A stretch of DNA of 64,000 nucleotides from Xestospongia bergquistia. Lineage: Eukaryota > Porifera > Demospongiae > Haplosclerida > Petrosiidae. A program made the position numbers and the translations under genes. The stretch is from contig OZ014415.1 in NCBI GenBank assembly GCA_963965975.1, positions 7,975,057-8,039,056 on the forward strand, written 5' to 3'. Shown in pieces: positions 52,578 to 63,890 of the stretch. The notes under the pieces are model-generated. The model was not told the DNA's origin and did no database searches. It was given only the letters and a program-made list of their open reading frames with translations. Numbering within the stretch: the first letter of the stretch is position 1; the number at the start of each line of letters is the position of its first letter.

Positions 52578-54977
52578 ATGGCTAATTCTTCAGCTTTTTT
52601 CTTATTACTCTGTGTTGTGAATCTTGCCTCTCTTGCACCAGCTGTATGTGGTCCTGTAGAGAACTTCGAAGTCAAAGTAGATGAGAGTACAGGTGGTTAC
52701 CAAATCTATTTATCAGGTAATCTCTGGTTCACAAATGCTGATGTATGGTTTTGTAGCAATGGTAAATGGTACTCCACACAAGACAAGAGTCTCACCCTCA
52801 CTAGTAAAAGTACATCTACTGGTATGTTAGACTGGGGTCCTATGGATATTTACACATTTAACTGGGAGACCAGTGATAAGATACACTTCACTACTTACAC
52901 TGTGATCTTCCAAGAGGTCCCTGCTGCCATAATTGGTCAACAGTGGGATGATGGAGCAAGCAATGCTTATACAGGCATGGATAATGATACTATTTCATTA
53001 TGGCCAACTTTTAAGATGGAAGATGTACCACAAGTTGATCGTGGTTACATGACATACTCTAATAATATGGCTGCTACAGTAAAAGTAGACAAATTCTCTT
53101 CTGAAAAACCTATTTATAGCAACAAAGATGGAGGCTTTCCCATAGCAATATTTGACTCAAAACTTGAAAACACGGTAGTTTTGTCACCTCAAAATACATT
53201 CATGTCTGCAATGCAAACCTCTTTTGTTCCACAATCATACAATGTACCAATATTTGGTTTTGGTATCTTAGGTATGGTAGACAGTGTACCTAAAGGCTAT
53301 GCAATGGAGACATTGATGGTAGCTGGACAGAATATAACAGAAACTATGGAAAAATGGGGTAGGTTGTTGAGGATAAGGTATAAAAAAGAGGATCAATATC
53401 GTCAGGATGATTTCACTATTAATTATTTGGGTTATTATACTGATAATGGAGCCTGTTATTATTATTATACTGGAGATTATGCTAATTATGAGGAGGCTTT
53501 GATAGCAGTTAAGAAAGATGCCGATAATAAGGGTATTCCCTATCGTTATCTTCAAATTGATTCATGGTGGTACTTCAAAGGGATCCTGAATGGTGTTAAG
53601 AACTGGACTGCTATGCCTAGTGTGTTCCCACGTGGTATAGAGTATGTTTCTAACATAACAGGTTGGCCTATTGTGGCTCATAATCGCTATTGGTCCAATA
53701 ACACTGACTATGCAAAGCAAAATGGTGGTAATTTTAATTTCGTTGTAGATGAAGGAGGTTTCGCTCTTCCTGATGATCCTGAGTTTTGGAGGTACCTTCT
53801 CTCAACATCTAGAAATCAATGGAACCTTTGGGTTTACGAACAAGATTGGTTGGACAGTGAATTTTCAAATCTCAGAGAGCTTGAAGCTGATCTTAATCTT
53901 GGCCAAACGTGGTTACAACAAATGGGAGAAGCTGCTAAAGAACTGGGTCTTACAATTCAATACTGTATGGCCTGGCCACGTCATGTTTTGCAAAGTGTCA
54001 TGATCCCTGTTGTGACACAGATACGTGTCAGTGATGACTATCGTCCTGGTAACCCTCCCCAATGGATGGTTGGAGACACTACCATATTAGCTCATGCAAT
54101 GGGGCTGGCAGCTTTTAAAGATGACTTTCATACGACTTCAAACCAGTCTAAATGTGCATTCACTAACCCAGAGCCTTACCCTGAGTTAGAAACATTCGTA
54201 GCTGCTCTAACAGGAGGTCCTATAGGTCCCAGCGATACTGTAGGTGGTGCTAATAAAGATCTCATTATGGCTACTTGCATGTCTGATGGTCTGTTATTGA
54301 AACCAACTAGACCTGCCATGTCTTTGGATTCTACATTCTTGTATCGAGCATTCCTTAAAGGAGGTCCTTATGGCTACCTAACTGCTGCTTATACTGAGGT
54401 ATGGATGGGACATATATATGATTATTATAATCCACATTATAACTGTATTTTACTTTGCTTACTTTTAATTTTTTATTCTCTGCAGATTTCGGGCTTGACC
54501 TGGTACTACATTTTAGCAGCAGACATGCAAACAGACTATCAGCTTCATCTCACTGAGCTACCTCCTTCTCAAAGTGTAAAACCACAGTCGTTTTTCCCAC
54601 CTGCTCTAGCTATACAATACACACTAAATGGTACAGTATCTCGTATCTCAATTCTTAAAGAAAACACTGACTATTTAGCGATCTCTAAATGTGGTCGTAT
54701 TGATTTCCAATACTGGATGATAGCCCCATTGCTTCCAAACACTAACATTGCACTATTGGGAGAGCTAGATAAAGTAGTCACTGTCTCTGAGCAACGTGTC
54801 CTCACTATAATAACTATAGGTTCAACATTTATAGTTAGATTAAGAGGTGCTCCAATGGAGATTGTTAATATGTCTATCATTGATACTAATGGTAAAATCA
54901 ATAATATTCAATGTACTATTGCATCTGATGGAACAGGAGGTGCACAGGTCATGAGTTCTGGTGTAATAAGCTGTTGA
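52578..54977 (+). CDS. Secreted GH36/raffinose-synthase-like glycosidase, copy A, 770 aa
   Basis: Two exons, 52578-54398 and 54486-54977. The intron length is a multiple of three and lacks a stop, so an unspliced frame of 799 codons also exists. The signal peptide is SAFFLLLCVVNLASLAPAV. A beta-rich N-terminal domain (to about residue 270) precedes a TIM-barrel-like region with YLGYYTDNGACYYYY, IPYRYLQIDSWW, LWVYEQDWL, LTIQYCMAWPRHVLQS, RVSDDYRPGN and GGPIGPSDTVGG. Order and spacing match clan GH-D / GH36 enzymes such as raffinose synthase and alkaline alpha-galactosidase. The Asp of YEQDW would be the nucleophile and the Asp of RVSDDY the acid/base. The C-terminal domain is beta-rich. Substrate is unknown. 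It is tail to tail with a close paralogue. Confidence 0.7.
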   Translation: MANSSAFFLLLCVVNLASLAPAVCGPVENFEVKVDESTGGYQIYLSGNLWFTNADVWFCSNGKWYSTQDKSLTLTSKSTSTGMLDWGPMDIYTFNWETSDKIHFTTYTVIFQEVPAAIIGQQWDDGASNAYTGMDNDTISLWPTFKMEDVPQVDRGYMTYSNNMAATVKVDKFSSEKPIYSNKDGGFPIAIFDSKLENTVVLSPQNTFMSAMQTSFVPQSYNVPIFGFGILGMVDSVPKGYAMETLMVAGQNITETMEKWGRLLRIRYKKEDQYRQDDFTINYLGYYTDNGACYYYYTGDYANYEEALIAVKKDADNKGIPYRYLQIDSWWYFKGILNGVKNWTAMPSVFPRGIEYVSNITGWPIVAHNRYWSNNTDYAKQNGGNFNFVVDEGGFALPDDPEFWRYLLSTSRNQWNLWVYEQDWLDSEFSNLRELEADLNLGQTWLQQMGEAAKELGLTIQYCMAWPRHVLQSVMIPVVTQIRVSDDYRPGNPPQWMVGDTTILAHAMGLAAFKDDFHTTSNQSKCAFTNPEPYPELETFVAALTGGPIGPSDTVGGANKDLIMATCMSDGLLLKPTRPAMSLDSTFLYRAFLKGGPYGYLTAAYTEVWMGHIYDYYNPHYNCILLCLLLIFYSLQISGLTWYYILAADMQTDYQLHLTELPPSQSVKPQSFFPPALAIQYTLNGTVSRISILKENTDYLAISKCGRIDFQYWMIAPLLPNTNIALLGELDKVVTVSEQRVLTIITIGSTFIVRLRGAPMEIVNMSIIDTNGKINNIQCTIASDGTGGAQVMSSGVISC

Positions 54978-55171
54978 TATAAATGACCTTTTATGTGAAT
55001 GCGCTGCAAAGTAAAAATACTTTTATGACAATATTATTAGTAGTAATAAAATGAAGCAGCAATGACTGCATTACATTATATTATGACAAATTTCAGCAAA
55101 CTAACAATAAAAAAACTAAAATGATACAGCAATACTCAATACTTGTAGTCACTGAGAAAGCATCAGTAGAT

Positions 55172-57541
55172 TTAGCAAGAAGGAGCCTTTACATCCGAGA
55201 AACTCAGAGTACCAGCACCAGTAGTATCCATTGTACAGTCAACAGTATAAACCTTCCCACTTTCCATATCAAAAGTGGACATTGATACCATTTCTCCGGG
55301 TGCACCCCTCAATTTTATCACATATGTATCTCCAAATTTAATAACAGTCAGGACACGTTGCTCGGAGATTGGTACTATTTTATTGAGTTCTCCTAGTAGT
55401 GCTCCACCTGTTCCATCAAAGACAGGAGCAATGTACCAATATTGGAAATCATTACGATCACAGGCATTAATTGTAAGCTTTGTATCTTTGTCAGTTATCT
55501 TGACATAATTTGAAGACACAGTTTTCTGTAGTGTGTATTGGACTGCTACTGATGGTGGAAAGAAAGACTGGGGTTTGACTATGTGAGTATTTGGGAGCTC
55601 AGCTAAAGAGAGGGAGTAAGTAGTCTTGAGATCAGCAGCAAGGAGATAGTACCAAACATATCTTGAGATCTGTATGGAAAGGATGAATGAATTAAAACAA
55701 CATTAAACACTACTTACCTCTGTAAATGTTGCTGTTACATAGCCATCTGGTCCACTGTTTCCAAATGCTCGATACAAAAATGTAGAATCCAAAGACATAG
55801 CAGGTCTAGTTGGTTTCAACAATAAACCATCAGACATGCAAGTAGCCATAATGAGATCTTTATTAGCACCTCCTACAGTGTCGCTGGGACCCACAGGACC
55901 ATTACTTAACACAGCAACATACGTCTCTAACTCAGGGTAAGGTTCTGAGTTAAATTTGCATTTTTCTTGATTGGATGTAGTATGGAAGTTGTCCTTAAAA
56001 GGTGCAATACCAAGAGCATGTAGAAGAATGCTGGAATCCCCAATCCTCCATTGAGTGTTCCCAGGATGATAGTCATCGCTAGCTCTAGTTTGTGTTACAA
56101 CTGGGATCATGACACTCTGCATTACATGACGTGGCCAAGCCATGCAGTACTGAATTGTAAGACCTTGTTCTTTAGCAGCTTCTCCCATCTGTCCGAGCCA
56201 AGTCTGGCCAAGATTAAGATCTATTTGGAGCTCCTGTAAACGGCCAGATTCAGTTAACAACCAGTCTTGTTCGTAGGTCCAAAGGTTCCAATGTGTTCTG
56301 GAAGTTGAAAGAAGATATTGCCAGAATGTGATGTCATCTGGTAACGCAATATTTCCTTTCTCATCAATTATAAAATTGAATTTGCCACCATTTTGCTTAG
56401 CATAATCTGTATCTGTTGAGAAGAATCGATTATGAGCCACAATAGGCCAACCTGTTATGTTAGAAACATAGTCTATACCACGTGGGAATACACTAGGCAT
56501 AGCAGTCCAGTTCTTAACACCATCTGAATGTCCTTTGAAGTACCACCATGAATCAATTTGAAGATAACGATAGGGAATACCCTTATTATCGGCATCTTTC
56601 TTAACTGCTATCAAAGCCTCCTCATAATTAGCATAATCTCCAGTATAATAATAATAACAGGCACCATTATCAGTATAATAACCCAAATAATTAACAGTGA
56701 AATCATCCTGACGATATTGATCCTCTTTTTTGTACCTTATCCTCAACAACCTACCCCATTTGTCCATAGTTTCTGTTATATTCTGTCCAGCTACCATCAA
56801 TGTCTCCATTGCATAGCCTTTAGGTATGCTGTCTACCATACCCAAGATACCAGTTGCAAACACAGGTACTTTATATCCATCAGGTTTCCAGACTTGTTGA
56901 TGAGAGGACATGAAAGTGTTCTGAGGTGAAATAACAACTGTGTTTTCAAGTGTGGAATCGAAAATTGTTAATGGCAGACCTCCATCTTGGTTGCTGTATA
57001 TATCAGAAAGAGATGATGAGAATTTTCCAATAGGAGTTTCACCAATCTGACCACCAGCCCAAGTGGCGTACCCACGTTGAATGCCTCCATCCATATCATT
57101 GATCATAAAGGTTGGCCATCTTGAAATGATATCATCAATACTATCTGTACTGGTGTTGTTTGCTCCATCATCCCACTGTTGACCAAATATGGCAGCAGGG
57201 ACCTCTTGGAAAATCACAGTGTAAGTAGTGAAGTGCATCTTATCACTGGTCTCCCAGTTAAATGTGTAAATATCCATAGGACCCCAGTCTAACCTACCAG
57301 TAGATGTACTTTTACCAGTGAGGGTGAGACTCTTGTCTTGTGTGGAGTACCATTTACCATTGCTACGAAACCATACATCAGCATTTGTGAACCAGAGATT
57401 ACCTGATAAATAGATTTGGTAACCACCTGTACTCTCATCTACTTTGACTTCAAAGTTCTCTACGGGACCACGTACAGCTGGTGCAAGAGAGACAAGATCC
57501 ACAAAACAGAGCAATAAGAAAAAAGCTGAAAAAATAGCCAT
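55172..57541 (-). CDS. Secreted GH36/raffinose-synthase-like glycosidase, copy B, 773 aa
   Basis: Two minus-strand exons, 57541-55718 and 55669-55172, with the same intron position as copy A. Signal peptide, barrel motifs and catalytic candidates are kept (LWTYEQDWL, RASDDYHPGN, GPVGPSDTVGG). Residues 1-115 and about 250-345 are almost identical to copy A, while about 125-240 and the C-terminal domain are clearly diverged. That patchwork suggests gene conversion between the inverted copies. The stops of the two copies are 194 bp apart. The gene is head to head with NADK2 at 91 bp. Confidence 0.7.
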
Positions 57542-57632
57542 TCTTGTGACCTTTTACCTCCACCCAAGACGTCTACTACATTATTTATGAGCCACACCCA
57601 TCGAATAATTCCTAAGATTTTAGTACTACGAG
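57542..57632. promoter_or_regulatory. 91-bp divergent promoter between glycosidase B and NADK2
   Basis: The two start codons face away from each other with 91 bp between them. No strong named motif is seen. A CCACCC/CACCCA word occurs at 57560-57600. Confidence 0.5.
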
Positions 57633-60504
57633 ATGTTTGGTAGACATATCAGAAAAATATTGCTACTCAGAAAAACCAGTCGACTAGATTATGAACGGAT
57701 ACAATTCAAACAGCAAAATGAAGAACTCCTCAAACAATATGTAAGTCATAAAAGAATGGGTGTGTCTGTTGAACCATTGTTCTTAGTTAGCTGATCATGG
57801 ATCAGACTATACAAGTCTTCATCTTCGACATGAACAGCATGAGTCTGGTGTACAAAGGATCCTTCAATATCTCAAGTAATTATAACCACATCAAAGGGAT
57901 TGTTGTTAACCACAAATACATCAAAACATGTTTACTTGTACAATTGTTTTTGAGAGGACTACTTTCCAATTTTATCATGCATAACTGTAGATATAGCCTC
58001 TCTATATTAGACACTTCATGGACTTTGAAATAGTCATTAATATAAAGAGCTCTATCCTTAATAAAGTAGTTATTGATATATTAATCTGGGACTAGAACAA
58101 GTTTCTTTAATATAGATAGTTTCAGCGTATCATAGCTTTGTATGGCAATTTGAATTTGAAGCACTATGAACAATGAATTTAGTATGACTTCCTCTTTCAT
58201 AACTTTAAAAAGTCTAGCACATCAATATTGGTGATGTTACTTTCAGTATGATAATAGAATGACATCTATTGTTTTTATAAGGAGAGATAGATACATATTG
58301 CACAATTAGTGATGCTTAATGCAGTGAAACAATATATCATAGAATCCTATCTAATAATTATTATTAATATCATCATAGGAATAAAAATGTGAGTGTGTTG
58401 ACAAGGCAGAAAGAAAACATTACTGATGATGATGTCAGATGGTCTGATATCGTCATAGCAGCTGGAGGTAGATATAAACAATTCTTATTAATAGTTATAA
58501 TATAAGTTATTAATAGTTAGTAATAATAGTTATGTAGTAGATCTTGTATGTAGAGGTACTTATAATAATATTTTGTTTACAGGTGATGGTAATTTCTTAA
58601 CAGCCGCTTCTCATGTAATGACACCAGATCACATGGTGATAGGAATCAACACAGATCCTGTTAAGTATGTAATAAAAATGGGTACATTGATAAACCAAAT
58701 GGACACATTGAAACAAAAATTATAAACCTCATACAATAACAATATAATGTAATACAATTAACAATATAATGTAATACTATTAACAATATGTAATACTATT
58801 AACAATATAATGTAGTACTATTAACAATATAATGTAGTACTATTAACAATATAATGTAGTACTATAAGTATTAACGATATAATGTAGTACTATTAACAAT
58901 ATAATGTAGTACTATAAGTATTAACGATATAATGTAGTACTATTAACAATATAATATAGTACTATTAACAATATAATGTAATACAATTAACAATATAATG
59001 TATTAGTATTAATTATATTAAAATATTCCCAATAGATCTGAAGGTTATCTTTGTATCACACCTAGTTCTAACAACCCTATTGAGACTATTGTTGACAATA
59101 TACTACAAGGAGTTGTCAAGTTAGTAATGTCTCTATGTTACATTGTACACTTAACATTTATTTCATAATTTGTATAATGGAACATGAATTATAATTTATA
59201 AATATTTTCTATTTTTTGTCAATTTACTAATATACGTTGCTATGACAACATTATGATATCTGATGATTTACGCATGAGAATTCTGGTCAATTCAAAGTTA
59301 TTTATAAATACACAATATGATAAGGTGTTAGTGTCATTGTTATTATTTTCTAGACCCATAAGACGTCAGAGAATAAGGGTGACATTGGATGGTGAACCCC
59401 TACCAAAATTAGTACTTAATGAAGCATTTATCGGAGAATTAGATCCTTCACAGTAAGTAATGAAAGTAGTTATAAATTAAGTATAAAATAGTTATAAAGT
59501 AGTTATAAATGTTATAAAGTAGTTATAAAGTATTTCTTATTGTCTTCTATTCCATTAGAGCAGGATATTTTGAGTTAACTTGTGGAGATTCAGGTTCTTC
59601 AGAGAAATTACGAAGTTCTGGTTTATTAGTATATACTGGTACAGGCTCCACCTCCTGGTAATTAGTATAGTACTCTAAGTAGTTGTAATCTTTATGTCTC
59701 TTTTATTAATAGGGCTTATAACATTAATAAGTTATCACCAAGACAAATAGCATCAGTACTTTCCATTGGTAAGGAATATTATCCTTACAATTGAGTAAGC
59801 TATTTATAGTAGTATAATTTATTGTATATCAGTAACTTGTTCACAATTAGTAGCTATATAAATTTAGCTATTTATAAATAGAATTTTAAAAATAATATGA
59901 TACTTTAATAAAATAAATTAATATAGAATGAGCAGACATTAGGTCACATTAAAATTAGATGAATTGATAGATAAAAAGATAGTCAAAGGGTTAAATATCT
60001 TATTTTATAGCTCAGAGACTTGGAGTAATAGAGCACAAGAAAACATCATCAACATGGCAACAGAACATTGATCAAAGTAATATAGTTGTGATCATATTAA
60101 AGTATTTAATAAGTATCTTTTATATTTAGTTACTGAACATTATAATGTCAGTAATGTATATAATGGTAGTGAATTATATATAACTTATGTTGTAAGAGAA
60201 CCTATTGAAAGAGGTATGTTAGTTAACTACTTTATAGCTATATTGTAATGCTCTCTCTCTCTCTCTCTCTCAGGATTAGTTTCTTCTTCAAGCAACTATT
60301 ATGGAGTATGTAACAGGTATGTCAGCCATTAATTAGTCCATGTTTTCCATTTCTTTATTCTTCAGACTAAAAGTCAGATCACGTAGTTGGGATACCACAT
60401 TAATAATTGATGGACAACATCATTATAAATTTCCTAATGGAAGTGAAGCTATTTTCACTCTTAGACCAGAAGATTCTCTTCTTACAGCTGTGAATTACGA
60501 ATAA
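57633..60504 (+). CDS. NADK2: Mitochondrial NAD kinase (NADK2), 345 aa
   Basis: Twelve exons in one frame (1038 nt): 57633-57740, 57787-57875, 58379-58467, 58583-58664, 59036-59119, 59354-59452, 59559-59657, 59713-59768, 60011-60076, 60130-60213, 60274-60316 and 60366-60504. It carries the NAD-kinase GGDG motif in IVIAAGGDGNFLTAASHV, then VIGINTDPVKSEGYLC, the NEAFIGELDPSQ motif, SSGLLVYTGTGSTSW (substrate loop) and YVVREPIERG. The spacing and the NTDP/SEGYLC and NEAFIGE segments match NADK2 rather than cytosolic NADK. It phosphorylates NAD to NADP in mitochondria. The basic, hydrophobic N-terminus (MFGRHIRKILLLRKTSR) fits a targeting peptide. The exon 2 acceptor was set at 57786 to keep frame. 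Confidence 0.9.
58740..59010 (+). repeat. 22-bp tandem array filling NADK2 intron 4
   Basis: About a dozen imperfect copies of aacaatataatgtagtacta plus tt occupy most of the intron 58665-59035. Confidence 0.85.
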
Positions 60505-60671
60505 ACTGTTTATATCTCAGATATTAGTTTATAATTTCATGATATTTATAACAACAGTTGTAGCAACAGATTACTAGAAATCATCTTTCAATGAATATTT
60601 TATTACTTTTGTTATTATTAGGGTGTGGCTGCGTAATACTTCAGCTCCACCTTAACAATGGGTTGTAGAAG

Positions 60672-61349
60672 ATGATTGAAGAGAAAGACAAACAATTACG
60701 AGAGAAAGACATACAGCTTCAAGAGAAAGACAGACAACTGCAGGAGAAAGATGTACAGCTTCAAGAGAAAGACATACAGCTAAAAGAGAAAGACAGAAAA
60801 CTACAAGAGAATGATAAGAAGCTCGATGTGTTGTTAAAGAAGTTAGAACACTTGGATTGTGTAGTTGCTCACATCCATGACAAAGTTTGTGATGATGTTG
60901 TTCTGTCTTATACAATGACAGACTTTGAACAAATGATGGATAACAAAGCTCAATGGTTTGGTCAAAAACAATGGTTTAGTCCATCTTATTTTACTCATCT
61001 TAAATACAAGATGTGCTTTGAAATAGATCTTGAATCATTCGCTGAAAAGTCATTGCACATTTATACCTACATAATGAAAGGTCCTTATGATGATAGTCTT
61101 CAGTGGCCATTTAAAGGGAGAGTTATCGTACGACTCCTCAATCAGTGTGGTGATGAAGATCATTATGATTATATCTTTGATTATAAAGACAATGAAGGTA
61201 AAAGAGTTACTAGAGGAGAACGTGGAAATCGTCTAACAACTCAGAGTACATGTCTTCCGTTAAACCAACTAGACTATGATGCTAAAGCTAATTGCCAATA
61301 TTTAAAAGATAACTGTCTCATGTTTAAAGTTATAGTACCTCCACAGTAA
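60672..61349 (+). CDS. Coiled-coil plus MATH (TRAF-C) protein, copy 1, 225 aa
   Basis: From ATG 60672: residues 1-50 are exact heptad-like EKD repeats (QLREKDIQLQEKDRQ) forming a coiled coil. Then come KLEHLDCVVAHIHDKV and a MATH/TRAF-C domain (WFSPSYFTHLKYKMCFEIDL, HIYTYIMKGPYDDSLQWPF, GRVIVRLLNQ, FKVIVPPQ). TRAF-C domains trimerise and bind receptor tails. RING and TRAF zinc fingers, usual in full TRAFs, are not encoded here. An acceptor-like ttgtag sits just before AAGATG, so an upstream exon could join. The gene lies 167 bp after the NADK2 stop. Confidence 0.75.
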   Translation: MIEEKDKQLREKDIQLQEKDRQLQEKDVQLQEKDIQLKEKDRKLQENDKKLDVLLKKLEHLDCVVAHIHDKVCDDVVLSYTMTDFEQMMDNKAQWFGQKQWFSPSYFTHLKYKMCFEIDLESFAEKSLHIYTYIMKGPYDDSLQWPFKGRVIVRLLNQCGDEDHYDYIFDYKDNEGKRVTRGERGNRLTTQSTCLPLNQLDYDAKANCQYLKDNCLMFKVIVPPQ

Positions 61350-62089
<740 letters not shown>

Positions 62090-62430
62090 TACAAGATGGT
62101 TAAAAGTGTTGATGACTACAAGTGTAGTCCTCCTCCATTTCTGATGGCAAAGAGAACCAGTCAACCTATGAGGTAATAGTTAATGAACATTATCCAATAT
62201 GTGACAAGTATCTTATCATTTGTCCTAATGAGTATTCTGGAAATAAAATAGAACGAGTAATGTTACAAGATCATCTTGATAAGTGTTCCTTCCAGGTAGT
62301 AGAGTGTGAGTTTAGTCATGTAGGATGTCAAGAGAAGATTCGTAGTTGTGATCCAGTTCAACATCTGTCCAATAATGTTGTCCACCATACTACTCTAATA
62401 ATAAGTGTTCCTTGCCATATATTCAGATAA
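62090..62430 (+). pseudogene. TRAF-type zinc finger remnant
   Basis: An open stretch from about 62155 to TAA 62430 encodes YEVIVNEHYPICDKYLIICP, VMLQDHLDKCSF, VECEFSHVGCQEKIR and HLSNNVVHHTT. This is the C-x5-6-C/H-x3-C pattern of zf-TRAF repeats. Just upstream, in another frame, VDDYKCS resembles the start of a RING finger, but the RING itself is absent. It lies before the second coiled-coil/MATH gene, in the order expected for a TRAF (RING, zf-TRAF, coiled coil, MATH). It looks like a decayed or split TRAF N-terminal half. Confidence 0.55.
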
Positions 62431-62745
62431 TTCTAAAATGTAAATAATTATTTTTTAATCTTACATGCATACAATTTGGACCTATAGTAGCCATATGTGG
62501 TTTCCAAGGGACCTGTAAAGATAAGAAGTTAGATTACAGCCCTGATTCTTTATATAAGTTTCCCTTACAGATGGTAGGGCCTGAGTTTTAGATAATTCTG
62601 AAGTATAAATAATTGTGTTTATTTTAACCTTCCACACATAACCTGTAGTAGTCATAGGGGTGGTTCCAAGGGGTTACTTGTAGAGATTAGAATTTAGATA
62701 ACAGCCCTGATTCTTTATAATTGCTATCATTACAAGACAAGTATG
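62431..62745. repeat. Imperfect tandem duplication of ~155-170 bp
   Basis: Two successive blocks each contain an ataattattt/ataattgtgt segment, a tagtagtcata-like word, gtttccaaggg/ggttccaagggg, and acagccctgattcttta. They are diverged at many positions. Confidence 0.65.
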
Positions 62746-62759
62746 TTTGAAATATACAA

Positions 62760-63082
62760 TGCATAAAATACGTAATCAACATTGCTGAATATAAATTTTG
62801 TTGCTTGTTGGTAAATTTGAATAATACTTAATTACATCTTGGTGAAAATAAACGCATCATAGAAAGTGTTTATTATACATGTAAATTTTTGAGTAAGCCA
62901 TTTATAGCAGAATAATTTATTGTATTATCAGTAACTTGTTCACATAAACTGTTATATCTCAGATATTAGTTTATAATTTATAAGAACAGTTACAGCAATA
63001 GATTACTAGAAGTTATGTTTCAACGACTACGTTTTGTCCATAAAAATTATCATTAGGGTGTGGCCGTGTAACACTTGAACTC
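62760..63082. repeat. Duplicated NADK2-derived sequence upstream of MATH copy 2
   Basis: 62890-62950 matches a NADK2 intron segment at about 59790-59850. 62950-63082 matches the NADK2 3' flank at 60503-60650. So the unit that was copied included sequence from inside and after NADK2, with a gap between the two pieces. Confidence 0.7.
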
Positions 63083-63190
63083 CAGTATAGACTACATAAC
63101 CAATCCCGGTTACGTAGTCTATAGTATCTATGACTCCACCAGGGGGGGCTACAATAGTCTATACTATCTATGGCTCCACCTTACAGTGGG
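63083..63190. repeat. Foldback insertion before MATH copy 2
   Basis: Absent from the corresponding site of copy 1. It contains a 15-bp stem, TATAGACTACATAAC against GTTACGTAGTCTATA with one mismatch, and two copies of a tagtctata/ctatctatggctccacc block. Confidence 0.6.
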
Positions 63191-63212
63191 TTGCGAAACA
63201 ACGCCTATACAG

Positions 63213-63890
63213 ATGATTGAAGAGAAAGACAGACAACTGCAGGAGAAAGACAGACAAATACAAGAGAAAGACGCACAGTTACAGGAGAAAGACAGACAGC
63301 TACGTGAGAAAGATGACCTACTAAAAGATATGATACAACAGTTACAAGCAAAAGACAAAAAACTAGATGATTTTTTAAGGAAGTTAGAGCACTTGGAGTG
63401 TGTAGTTGCTCACATCCATGACAAAGTTTGCCATGTTGTTCTATCTTATACAATGATAGAGTTTAAACAAATAAAGGACAATAAATCCCAATGGTTTGGT
63501 CGAAAACAATGGTTTAGTCCACCTTATTTTACTCATCATAAAGGATACAAAATGTGCTTTGAAGTGGATTTTAAAGGATTCTTCAAAACATCATTACATA
63601 TTTATTCCTACATAATGAAAGGTATTTATGATAATCATCTTCAGTGGCCATTTAAAGGACAAGTTATTGTACGACTCCTCAATCAGTGTGGTGATTATCA
63701 TCATTACGACTTTGTCTTTGACTATAAATACAGTGGCAATGGTCAAAGAGTTATTAGTGGAGAACGAGGAGATTATCTATCATCTCAGACTACACAACTT
63801 CCATTAGACCAACTAGACTACAATGCTATCACTATCTGTCAATATTTAAAAGATGACTGTCTCAAGTTTAAAGTTATAGTACCTCCATAA
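63213..63890 (+). CDS. Coiled-coil plus MATH (TRAF-C) protein, copy 2, 225 aa
   Basis: Same length and layout as copy 1. It has EKD heptads (MIEEKDRQLQEKDRQIQEKD), a KLEHLECVVAHIHDKV hinge and a MATH domain (WFSPPYFTHHKGYKMCFEVD, HIYSYIMKGIYDNHLQWPF, GQVIVRLLNQCGDYHHYDFV, FKVIVPP). The frame is open upstream to 63075, but that part lies in the foldback insertion and is unlikely to be coding. A tatacag acceptor sits directly before the ATG. The TRAF zinc-finger remnant at 62090-62430 could be an upstream partner. Divergence from copy 1 is moderate, concentrated in surface loops. Confidence 0.75.
   Translation: MIEEKDRQLQEKDRQIQEKDAQLQEKDRQLREKDDLLKDMIQQLQAKDKKLDDFLRKLEHLECVVAHIHDKVCHVVLSYTMIEFKQIKDNKSQWFGRKQWFSPPYFTHHKGYKMCFEVDFKGFFKTSLHIYSYIMKGIYDNHLQWPFKGQVIVRLLNQCGDYHHYDFVFDYKYSGNGQRVISGERGDYLSSQTTQLPLDQLDYNAITICQYLKDDCLKFKVIVPP

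Noticed and set aside
53268-53555. Antisense frame shared by both glycosidase copies (also 56558-56929)
   Set aside because: Conserved only because the sense strand is nearly identical in the two copies; composition is Ile-rich with no domain.
52578-54977. A single uninterrupted 799-codon glycosidase gene
   Set aside because: A GT-AG intron at 54399-54485 matches the intron position of the paralogue and splits the beta-rich C-terminus; the spliced 770-residue form is preferred.
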